Positions 47,501-53,917 of a stretch of 64,000 nt of DNA are shown piece after piece. A model generated the notes under the pieces. That model searched no databases, had not been told where the DNA came from, and was given only the letters and a program-made list of their open reading frames with translations. The number at the start of each line of letters is the position of its first letter. Positions within the stretch are counted from its first letter, which is position 1. Origin of the DNA: Apostichopus japonicus (Eukaryota; Echinodermata; Holothuroidea; Aspidochirotida; Stichopodidae); contig NC_092582.1 in the NCBI RefSeq assembly GCF_037975245.1, positions 2,848,501 to 2,912,500 of the forward strand. Direction: 5' to 3'. Position numbers and translations under genes: made by a program.

Positions 47501-47837
47501 CCTGCTTGCAGTAGGATCTAAAATACATACATACATAAATACATACACACATGCATACTGTGCACAGAATATTTCACCAGCTGTCCTTTGTGTTTCATTT
47601 TGACCAGCGGTTCTTTTTTCCTGTCAACAGCGCTGGAAGGCCATTGTAAACCCATCGGAGAATTGGGGTCCCGCATTGTCTGTGCATCGCTTGGAGGCGT
47701 ACAAGGTCCATGTGAACCATGGGACCACCATGGGGGGCAGAATCGACATCGACGGCAGCGGAAGACAGGCGACTATACCCCCGGACTATTTCAGAGACCT
47801 GGATAACCCAGGTTACGATAACAATTCCAGGGTGTGA
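30479..47837 (+). CDS. Sodium/chloride-dependent neurotransmitter transporter, glycine transporter-like (SLC6), 13 exons
   Basis: The joined exons (30479-30613, 36275-36434, 37052-37183, 38648-39008, 39617-39749, 40398-40532, 40681-40784, 41111-41235, 43237-43349, 43855-43986, 44949-45164, 46015-46179, 47631-47837) total 2,118 bases: 705 codons plus TGA, every junction in phase with GT-AG borders. The product would be a 12-membrane-segment plasma-membrane symporter carrying an amino acid with Na+ and Cl-. TM1 has [12 protein letters not shown] with Gly82 where monoamine carriers have Asp, so the substrate should be an amino acid. Loop 2 has the Cys187/Cys196 pair and four N-glycosylation sequons (195, 213, 231, 242). 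TM6 reads YSLSAAGGG and TM8 GLDSQF (Na2 site). The C-terminus has WGPALSVHR, a glycine-transporter signature, and ends SRV, a class I PDZ ligand. SLSAA in TM6 favours GlyT2 over GlyT1, but orthology is not proven. Confidence 0.95.
30737..31181 (+). repeat. TA/TATC microsatellite field with a duplicated segment
   Basis: Long (TA)n and (TATC)n tracts flank two near-identical segments beginning TACAAAGTCATTGTGCAGAA at about 30,871 and 31,107, about 236 bp apart. Both contain CATGACTATTTGGTTCCCCC. The segment was therefore duplicated together with the microsatellite. Confidence 0.85.
32096..32137 (+). ncRNA. Hammerhead-ribozyme-like core motif (candidate)
   Basis: CCGATGA at 32,096-32,102 is followed by a 30-base stretch whose ends can pair (GAC..CATGC with GCATG..GTC) and then GAAAC at 32,133. 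This order, CUGAUGA-like box, stem II, GAAA box, is the core of hammerhead ribozymes, which are known in Penelope-like retroelements and retrozymes. The first box has C for U, and stems I and III were not verified. Confidence 0.25.
32522..33135 (+). repeat. Tandem duplication of about 400 bp with long TA arrays
   Basis: CACTGGTCCAAACATTGTTT at about 32,525 recurs as CACTGGTGCAGACATTGTTT at about 32,936. The downstream segments with ACAGTCATAACGTTTGTGAA and AGTCAGAACGTTTTTGAAG also match. The first copy contains two long (TA)n runs (32,578-32,654 and 32,808-32,858). Alternating Tyr-Ile open frames here are microsatellite artefacts. Confidence 0.8.
34425..34700 (+). repeat. Direct repeat, two diverged copies
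   Basis: CCACTAGTTTGAATTCCACC, then AATCAG, at about 34,435 recurs as CCCACTAGTTTGAATTCAAC at about 34,651, each followed by a similar stretch ending TTATGAGC/TCATGAGC. The copies are about 215 bp apart, either a small tandem duplication or two copies of one dispersed element. Confidence 0.55.
36275..36434 (+). CDS. SLC6 exon 2: end of N-tail and TM1
   Basis: Phase 0 in, phase 1 out. Encodes residues 46-98, with TM1 [20 protein letters not shown]. Gly82, Asn85 and the unwound GLGN region form the substrate and Na1 sites. The alternative ATG frame starting at 36,306 is a shadow in another frame. Confidence 0.95.
37052..37183 (+). CDS. SLC6 exon 3: TM2
   Basis: Phase 1 in, phase 1 out. Encodes residues 99-143 including [20 protein letters not shown] and [12 protein letters not shown], the highly conserved TM2 and first intracellular loop of the family. 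Confidence 0.95.
37379..37600 (+). repeat. Minisatellite, 41-bp unit, about five copies
   Basis: Units begin CAGCCTAATTATAATAGTAT and continue ATTTCTGGTGTTTGTTTAATC. Lies in SLC6 intron 3, 196 bases after the exon 3 donor. The last copy is degenerate. Confidence 0.9.
37872..37892. repeat. Head-to-head telomere-like palindrome
   Basis: GGGTTAGGGTTAACCCTAAC is an exact inverted pair of the metazoan telomere word TTAGGG, with only two units per arm. It lies in SLC6 intron 3 between two copies of a direct repeat containing AGCAAAGCCATGAATAT (about 37,725 and 38,031). Confidence 0.6.
38648..39008 (+). CDS. SLC6 exon 4: TM3 and glycosylated extracellular loop 2
   Basis: Phase 1 in, phase 2 out. 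Encodes residues 143-263. TM3 is [20 protein letters not shown]. Loop 2 begins [15 protein letters not shown] with the conserved disulfide pair and has sequons NCS, NGT, NVT and NLT. Confidence 0.95.
39617..39749 (+). CDS. SLC6 exon 5: TM4
   Basis: Phase 2 in, phase 0 out. Encodes residues 263-307: end of loop 2 ([12 protein letters not shown]), TM4 ([18 protein letters not shown]) and KGIKSSGK, the short cytoplasmic loop before TM5 found in glycine transporters. Confidence 0.95.
40134..40276 (+). repeat. (TA)n microsatellite
   Basis: Almost pure TA dinucleotides interrupted by TACATATATATTC words. It lies in SLC6 intron 5, ending about 120 bases before exon 6. Confidence 0.95.
40398..40532 (+). 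CDS. SLC6 exon 6: TM5
   Basis: Phase 0 both sides. Encodes residues 308-352: [20 protein letters not shown], then [18 protein letters not shown], the TM5 and re-entrant loop 3 pattern. Confidence 0.95.
40681..40784 (+). CDS. SLC6 exon 7: TM6, substrate site with Gly369
   Basis: Phase 0 in, phase 2 out. Encodes residues 353-387: [20 protein letters not shown] followed by [14 protein letters not shown]. Ser366 aligns with GlyT2 Ser479. Gly369 aligns with GlyT2 Trp482, a bulky pocket residue in vertebrate glycine transporters. Confidence 0.95.
41111..41235 (+). CDS. SLC6 exon 8: TM7
   Basis: Phase 2 in, phase 1 out. Encodes residues 387-429: [20 protein letters not shown] then [20 protein letters not shown]. 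The Asn of ANC and the Ser of TSVFAGF belong to the Na+/Cl- coordination region of the family. Confidence 0.95.
41456..41498 (+). repeat. (TA)n microsatellite next to (CA)n
   Basis: A short CACACA run (about 41,420-41,440) is followed by pure TA repeats, in SLC6 intron 8. It gives rise to a spurious minus-strand Tyr-Ile frame. Confidence 0.9.
41880..42862 (+). repeat. Minisatellite, 93-bp unit, about ten copies
   Basis: Units contain GTAGGAACTGTTGATACTGT at 41,941, 42,034, 42,127, 42,220 and onward, exactly 93 bases apart in the left half and more variable at the right. Because 93 is divisible by three, the minus strand carries a 182-codon repetitive open frame (41,901-42,449); it is not a gene. 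It fills half of SLC6 intron 8. Confidence 0.95.
43237..43349 (+). CDS. SLC6 exon 9: extracellular loop 4 and start of TM8
   Basis: Phase 1 in, phase 0 out. Encodes residues 429-466: [20 protein letters not shown] and [13 protein letters not shown]. Asp464 and Ser465 correspond to the Na2 site. Confidence 0.95.
43392..43759 (-). mobile_element. hAT-like MITE, family 1, copy 2, 8-bp target duplication
   Basis: The left end CATAGGCGTAGTAAGCG and the right end GGGCTCCTATG match the ends of the 18,306 copy in the opposite orientation. CCAGTGTC flanks both sides (43,384-43,391 and 43,760-43,767). The long shared interior includes TTTTGTGAAAATTCGGGCAA and its complement. It sits in SLC6 intron 9, 43 bases after the exon 9 donor. 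Confidence 0.85.
43855..43986 (+). CDS. SLC6 exon 10: rest of TM8 and TM9
   Basis: Phase 0 both sides. Encodes residues 467-510: [20 protein letters not shown], then TM9 [20 protein letters not shown]. Confidence 0.95.
44016..44451 (+). mobile_element. hAT-like MITE with 8-bp target duplication CTCACAAA
   Basis: Left end CAGTGAGAGGAGC and right end (minus strand) CAGTGGCGGAGCGTC form an imperfect inverted repeat. CTCACAAA flanks it at 44,008-44,015 and 44,452-44,459. The left terminal 43 bases are partly duplicated inside (second copy CAATGGCGGAGCTAGGGG near 44,059). It starts only 30 bases after the exon 10 donor of the SLC6 gene. Confidence 0.75.
44949..45164 (+). CDS. SLC6 exon 11: TM10 and start of TM11
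   Basis: Phase 0 both sides. Encodes residues 511-582: [20 protein letters not shown], then [18 protein letters not shown] and a [12 protein letters not shown] segment beginning TM11. Confidence 0.95.
45187..45492 (+). repeat. Minisatellite of about 31 bp, about ten copies
   Basis: Imperfect units of ACTATAGGGAATAATGAATA followed by TTAAAACAAC begin 22 bases after the exon 11 donor of the SLC6 gene. Unit length wobbles between 28 and 34 bases. Confidence 0.9.
46015..46179 (+). CDS. SLC6 exon 12: end of TM11 and TM12
   Basis: Phase 0 both sides. Encodes residues 583-637: [20 protein letters not shown], then TM12 [20 protein letters not shown] and [14 protein letters not shown]. Confidence 0.95.
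47331..47570 (+). mobile_element. tRNA-derived SINE with (ACAT)n tail
   Basis: A box-A-like TTAGCTCAGTCTAGGAG and a box-B-like GTTTGAGTCACTCC (47,394) are spaced as in tRNA-derived SINEs, with the 5' part doubled (AGGAGTGTTAGCT twice). The body carries GATTAATGTATG, shared with 24,269-24,303, and ends in ATACATACATACATAAATAC. It lies in SLC6 intron 12, ending just before exon 13. Confidence 0.6.
47631..47837 (+). CDS. SLC6 exon 13: C-terminal cytoplasmic tail and stop
   Basis: Encodes residues 638-705: [20 protein letters not shown] is the conserved glycine-transporter tail start. Then follows a Gly- and Asp-rich stretch ending PGYDNNSRV and TGA at 47,835-47,837. The terminal S-R-V fits a class I PDZ-binding site. 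Confidence 0.95.
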   Translation, partial: RWKAIVNPSENWGPALSVHRLEAYKVHVNHGTTMGGRIDIDGSGRQATIPPDYFRDLDNPGYDNNSRV

Positions 47838-50336
47838 ACTCAGCATATATATATATTTATTAACTCAGTCATAGAAGATGCATTTACAACAAGAGGGTCA
47901 GCTAGTTGTTGTCGTTGTTCCTATTTAAAGTCCAGTAACGACGAAAGCCACGCTCTGGGTTCGGCCGTTGTGCTTTCCTGCTTGGTGCTTTGACCCCTTG
48001 GTGAAGAAATTCAACTGTATATGAAGCGATGTAACCCCATTATGACATTTCCACCTCGTTAGAACCAGTTTTCATTCTCGAATAAGAGATAAGGTTTTAG
48101 CAGACTGCTCTGGATATGCTGTAACTTTCTAGGGTGGGCAATAATATGTCAATCAAAGCTGTTGGGGAGGAAAATCAAAACAACACATGTTCATAGGTGA
48201 AAAGTGAACATGTTTGTTAGGAAATCTTAAACATTAATCCCGATTTTCACAAAACCTAGTAAAATGAACCTTTATAGTCAAAAGTTTATATTTTAGGATG
48301 TTTCATATCATGTTTGTTTTATTGTAACAAAAGATGGAAAAGTTCTTTTATGCACTATAATCTAAATTGAGAGAAAACACTCGGAAAGGTATCATAGAGA
48401 GATAAATCCATGGCACGGCAATCACTTATCAAAAACATGAGAATTCTCAACCATATCTTTAACATCCATTCTATACTGAATGGCATCATGCACCCATTTT
48501 TTGGAAGGCCAAATGGTAGGGAGGGGATTGGGGGGGGGAGGTTGGGAGGGTTATTGAAGGGATGTTCCATTCCAATAAAGTGAATTGTTGATGTTTAACT
48601 TACTGTAAATAAAATGCAATTTCTGGTAAAAGATGACTGATTCTCATGATATGGGGAGTGTTTTATATATTTTATGATTCTCAGATTTATAACATGTAAA
48701 GAATATATAAGCATTCATCTTGAATCTGAGGTATATTCTTTTGACCTAGCAAAGTTGGTCATTTTATTTCAATTTAATTCAAGATTTTATTTCAATCTGT
48801 TGTTCAGTAACAAATAGATAGGATTACATATGAGTAATAAAGAATGATAATAAGCAGTTGGGCAAGTTAAGTCTTTACTTACAGACTGCCTTACTGTCTG
48901 TTTGGCCTTGGCATATAGGAATACTTTCACCTGTTAAATTGAGGCAATACTTGTAATTATGTCCATATTTTGTGAATATATTTCCATATAGTGCCCAGAT
49001 AAATGACACAAGATATGGGATAATTATTTTTATATCCTCAAAGACAATTATCAGCATAGCAATAACCTTATATATATTTTTGCATGAAAATGTGTCATCT
49101 GCATTGTAAAATATTTTCAAGTTTGATTGTTTAAATGCTACCACCTATAAATATTTTACAGGTGTGATAAAAAAGCACATTCTTCATTGAAAATGTATGT
49201 ACGTGTGTATGGATGTATATGTTCATCTGCGTGTGTGTATGTAAGTGTGTGTATGTACGTATGTAACGAAGATTCAATAGTTCACTTCCTGCTGCAAAAG
49301 TGTTCAATATACATAGAGCAGTTGACAAGCTTGTCAGTGATTTGTTGAAACACAGAAATCCTGAATATTTTGTACTGACTGAACTCATTTATGTTACACT
49401 TTTTTAATATTTGATTTGAATCACCTAGCCGCACAGTCAACCAGTTTTCTGTTATAGGACTTCTTTTTTTTACTCAGTGTTCTTTAACTATTGTGGTAGA
49501 TAGACCTTAAAGATAAAGACTGAATTTTGTAAATATACTAATAATGGTAATAAAAAAAAGAAGAAAAAAAAAAGAAATGTAGCCTTTTTACTAATTTGTC
49601 TGGAATGTAATATTATAAAAATAGGTCAAATTGATAGTGCTGATTCTGCTCATTTTCCCTCCATCGTACTCCCCAATCCCCACTGACATTGATGAATGGG
49701 TTTATATTAGAATGCATTATTGGCTGAAAGGTTTAAGGTACAATGTGTTGTCATTGACAGATTCCCTCTGCCCACCCCATCCCCTTCTCCTAAACCTTGC
49801 CTAACTGCAGAACTACATGGAATGAACCTACAAGCCTTAAGCCCCCCTCCCCCCCCATCCCACTTTTTTTCATTCGTCCCAACCCCAGCCCAAGATTCTA
49901 ATAGAAGTATCTGGGATTTTAAGGTGGATATGTAATGCCAGGGAACAAGCGTTTCTAACGAGATACAGGTATGTAGGAAAGAAATGATGAAAATTATACC
50001 GCAGTTGCGATGTTCATATATCTGTTATGCATGAGAAGTATTCCTAATACGACGAAGATCGAACTGACATGATTTCAAACCATTTAAGTTTAGTAACGCG
50101 CAGGCGTAGGAACTGATAATGTGGAAGAAATGTGCGCGCCGCCGCGCGCATGCTCTGATTATAGCAGGCTAGGGATATGAAAAGATTTTGTATAGCGTCT
50201 TCGTCGCTGTAACTTGTCACCTCAAATGTGGTCTCCTCGTAAGAGGCAAAGATTATGTTACTGCGCTATATAACATATTTCGTAAGCGAGACTGAAACAA
50301 AGACCTCTGTTTTTGTTCTCTGTTGAATGATAACTT
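47838..50336. other. 3' flank of the SLC6 gene, no other gene recognised
   Basis: The likely 3' UTR runs from 47,838. AATAAA words occur at 48,608-48,613 and again near 48,837 and 49,548. The rest is AT-rich with C-rich patches near 49,770-49,860 and GT/TG repeats near 49,200-49,260. No coding exon is supported. Confidence 0.5.
48608..48613 (+). terminator. Candidate polyadenylation signal of the SLC6 gene
   Basis: First canonical AATAAA after the stop codon, about 770 bases downstream. Later AATAAA words near 48,837 and 49,548 are alternatives. No T/GT-rich downstream element was verified. Confidence 0.35.
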
Positions 50337-50344
50337 GGGAAGAG

Positions 50345-51822
50345 CAGTGGCGTAGCCAGCATTCTATTGTTAGGGGGGGGGGCAAGATTTTTATTAAGGG
50401 TGGCAACCCCGTAAAGGTTGAGAGTAGGAATTACCAAGAAATATAGGTATTAATGGGCACCTTGTCTGCACAGATACACATCCAATGGTTAGGCTTAGCT
50501 AGGTCTATGTGAGATATGAAATTGAATATTATGATCTTCAATTCCATCGTTTCGAAATTCGCTATAGGGGCCTATGGTTTAACAAATAACAGTTTAGTTT
50601 AGTTTAGTAGAAAAAAGGATCAGGAGGGACACTTAAGTCCCCATCAAGGACCCTATAAAGAGAGGGAAAAAAACTGAAGACACAAACACTCAGACCCGAT
50701 TACAATGCTTAAAGTGCTTGTCCAAAGCATTCTTAAACCCATTGACACTACTTGCAAGTACAACTTTCTCAGGCAAACTATTCCACTCATTCACAACCCT
50801 ATTAGAAAAAAAGTTATGCCGAATATTAATCCTACTATGCGACTTTTGAAGTTTAAGACAATGACCTCTAGTACAACTACTGTTTGCAAACATGAAAAAG
50901 TCGGTAAAGGATAAATTGTCGAAACCATACACAATCTTGAAAACCTGGATCAAGTCCCCACGTAACCTCCGAAGCTCCAGTGTGGTGAGATTCAACAGTT
51001 GTAACCGCCTATAATAAGGAACCCTCTTTAAGGAACTAATCATCCTAGTAGCCCTCCTCTGGACCTTTTCAAGTACTTCCTTATCCTTAGCAAAATAAGG
51101 GTTCCAAGCCTGCACAGCATACTCCAGATGAGGCCTAACCAACTGCTTATAAAGCCTAACTACGATGTCCTCTTTCAGAAAACTGAAGTTCCTCTTGATC
51201 ATACCTAAAACCCTATTACCTCTTTTAGCAGCTTCAAGACAATGTTTGGAAGGTTGCAGAGACGAGTCAATGTAGATACCTAGGTCTCTTTCAACAGAGA
51301 CCTCCTGTAACTCCACACCATTTAGATTGTATGTAAACTTTTGGTTACTACTACCAATGTGCATTACCTTACATTTATCAGTTATCCTGCAGTAATGCAG
51401 CGTGTGTAAATGAATAAATAATTCCGCACATTATGAAAAGGATATAATACATAAATTAGCTACTCAAATCCAATACATGCACAGATTTCCACACGAACAG
51501 TTTCACTAGGCCTTTTGGGCCTATACGTGCAGTGAAAATTCTCCATGAGTGGCATCATTGGTCGCTGAAAATGCACATGGGTTGCTAGCGCTAGTTAATA
51601 ATGGTTATACAACCGGCCAAATTATTGGCGCTTATTCTGTAGGACGATTTTGATCAACGGTCTCCGTATGTGGGTATGATGAAGGCTCAAAATGTGTAAT
51701 ATCTCGGTCTGATTACCAAGTTCTGACAATGGGGGGGGGGGGGGGGGGGGAAGACTGTAGCACAAAGCAAATTGGGGGGGGGGGCATTTGCCCCCTGGTC
51801 CCCTCTGGTAGCTACGCCACTG
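50345..51822 (+). mobile_element. hAT-like element with 8-bp target duplication, containing a nested LINE
   Basis: The terminal inverted repeat is 12 bases, perfect: CAGTGGCGTAGC at the left and GCTACGCCACTG at the right. GGGAAGAG flanks it at 50,337-50,344 and 51,823-51,830. G runs lie inside each end. The middle is occupied by an antisense CR1-like LINE fragment; without it the element would be about 670 bp with no transposase. Confidence 0.85.
50588..51395 (-). mobile_element. 5'-truncated CR1-like non-LTR retrotransposon
   Basis: The open frame 51,364 to 50,690 (minus strand, 224 codons) matches the C-terminal region after the reverse transcriptase core of CR1/Jockey-clade LINEs: ERDLGIYIDSSLQPSKHC, YKQLVRPHLEYAVQAWNPYF, LEKVQRRATRMI and NRVVNEWNSLPEKVV. 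The frame extends upstream as DKCKVMHIG to about 51,390, where similarity ends, so the polymerase active site is absent. The 3' end carries short tandem ACTAA words (TTTAG on the + strand, about 50,592-50,608), like the microsatellite tails of CR1 elements. Confidence 0.85.
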
Positions 51823-51830
51823 GGGAAGAG

Positions 51831-53844
51831 TATCATACCGTAATCATAAAATAATAATAATAATAATAACCAAAAATAGTCTATACTGTCCTTGAGCGTA
51901 GGCAATTGGTAATATTTGAACCCAAGGTGATATGTGAATAACAGTATTGAAGTCGAGATAATTACGTCCAAATAAAAAGTTGAGACAACACTACTAGGCT
52001 ACATAGATATGGGACTATGCGCAGTGTGCGAAATGGTGGAGTTGAAATTTGGAGACAGAATAGTCGAGAATATAGTCAAAATATTGAAATTTAATAGTCG
52101 AACTTTTTAGATAAAACATTTTCGAAATAATTTCTTTTGTACGAAACAAATCAAGAAAAATGCGACACTGTGAGATGACAAAAAAACAAAACATATACGT
52201 ATAACAAGTTGACATTTCGAGAAAAAAGGTGAAAATATAGTCCAAACTCTCTGAGGTAAAAGCGATAAAACAGTAGACATTTTGAGACGAAATGTTAAGT
52301 TGAAATTTTCTATGTCCCATCTGGGCAACCGTAGCATCAACAAAAGTATAATTCGCTCGGCGAAACTGCCCACACTGGTCACGGGTTTTCAGTGGCAAAC
52401 ATGGGGGGGGGGGCCGAGGTCGGGGAGTACCCACAGAAAGTTTAAAGGACGAAGTAACGGCCACGGCAAGGAAAATTGGCAAAACAAAACTAAATAGCTG
52501 TGATACCTTTGATACTAACTGGCTTATTATTTTTAGAGCATGGTGTGATCTGCTTCTCAGAAAAATTTCCCTCATTAGCCATACAATTGAAGGCAAAAAA
52601 CGAAATTCTCTGAACAAGTTAAACTTTGATTCAGGGATTGACACTTTAGTTGATTGTCGTCTGTAATAATAATAATAATAATAGGCTAATAATAATTATA
52701 AAAAATAACTTCTCCATTGGGATCAATATATAGATGTGCAGTACCTGGGTATGCCTACTACCAACACGTGCTTTTACGTATTGTTATTGTTTATTATCGT
52801 TTATATATAAAGATCCGTGTCTCCTTTCTTGCCTCGAATTCTCTTCCAAATGGCTTGCATTTATAAACCACGCAAGCAAATTCGCAAACACATTTAGTTA
52901 AAATGATAGCACCAGTTTGCATATATGCCCCCTTACCAAAACTAAATTTTCTCAAAGGTGAAGGAGACCCCGACTTTTAAAATGGGGACAAAACTAAGCG
53001 TTTGACTAAACAGCCCCCCCCCCTTTCATTCCCAACACTTCAAAATGGGGTCCGCCGGTAATAAAACAGAAAATATAATACAAAACAGTAGTAGGTTTTG
53101 CAATATTTGAACAAAACTATTAATAACAACAAAAGTCTCTTTTCGCGTTCCATGACATTATTCTCAAATAGGTCACCTGTTGAGAGTGAAAGTGAAGTGT
53201 TTTGTCGTCTGCACTGACCTTTTTGTGTAGTACTAGACTGTGCGTGTCGTGAATTTGCGTCCTTACGCGACCTTGGTAAGTTGGTGTTCCAAAAAGAGAA
53301 GAGTGCGCGCGACGTACGCGTAAAACGTGTAGAAATGCACCAAAAAGCTAGAGTGGTTGCCTATCTTGGAACATAAGACGAGGATGGAGTTACTCCACGA
53401 GTTTTGGATCTTTTGAAAACAGCTAAATTAGTTTTCTCTTTAAATTTTAAGTGCCCTTTCATTATTTACAGCAAACAAACTACATTTGCTAAGTTGTGAA
53501 AAAGTATCTGGTTGCCTTTACATAATCATTCATAGCCCAACTAATGCTTGCCTAACGTTAGACACTAAGTCAGGGCCTAGTCTAGGCCTTATATTATTAC
53601 CAATATGGAGGCAAAAGCCAGCAGCTCGGTGAAACCTTATATCAGTATCAGATTTTGGAACCCAAGTTGCTAACGATTTCGATAACAGCAATATCTTTCA
53701 TCCTCTAAGGCATTTGCTGATATAAAATGGTTACAATTTAGGCTAGTATAGAATAGACACTAGGCTCATACCAGCAGGCTATTTTGGTGCCAAATTCTGT
53801 CAGTTGTCAGAAATGCTGTCCCATCTAGTGATAAAGCTGCTAAG
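51831..53844. other. Intergenic region before the PKD-like gene, repeat-rich
   Basis: Contains ATA microsatellites (about 51,850 and 52,665), the decayed GTCGAAATTT-like repeat at 52,030-52,320, and G/C runs near 52,403 and 53,013. The minus-strand 209-codon open frame over 52,015-52,644 coincides with that repeat. I do not call a gene. The promoter of the downstream gene should lie in the last part. Confidence 0.45.
52030..52320. repeat. Decayed array of GTTGAAATTT / TTTGAGACGAAA words
   Basis: Words such as GTTGAAATTTGGAGACAGAA, AGTCGAGAATATAGTCAAAA, GTTGACATTTCGAGAAAAAA and TTTGAGACGAAATGTTAAG repeat at irregular spacing of roughly 30 bases. This depletes stops on the minus strand and explains the long open frame there. 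Confidence 0.5.
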
Positions 53845-53917
53845 ATGAAACTGGATATCACTTTGATTGTGCTGGAACTTTGCATAGCATGCTGTACCAA
53901 TGAAGTGATATCTCAGG
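53845..53917 (+). CDS. PKD-like gene exon 1: signal peptide
   Basis: The ATG opens 24 codons plus one base, ending at GG|GTAAGT. A Lys is followed by a hydrophobic core (ITLIVLELCIA) and Cys-Cys-Thr, a plausible signal peptide. The nearest upstream ATG is out of frame, supporting this start. Confidence 0.65.

Noticed and set aside
52015-52644. 209-codon minus-strand open frame
   Set aside because: About half of it overlaps a decayed short-word repeat that depletes stop codons on that strand. The protein has no recognisable domain and includes a translated G/C run.
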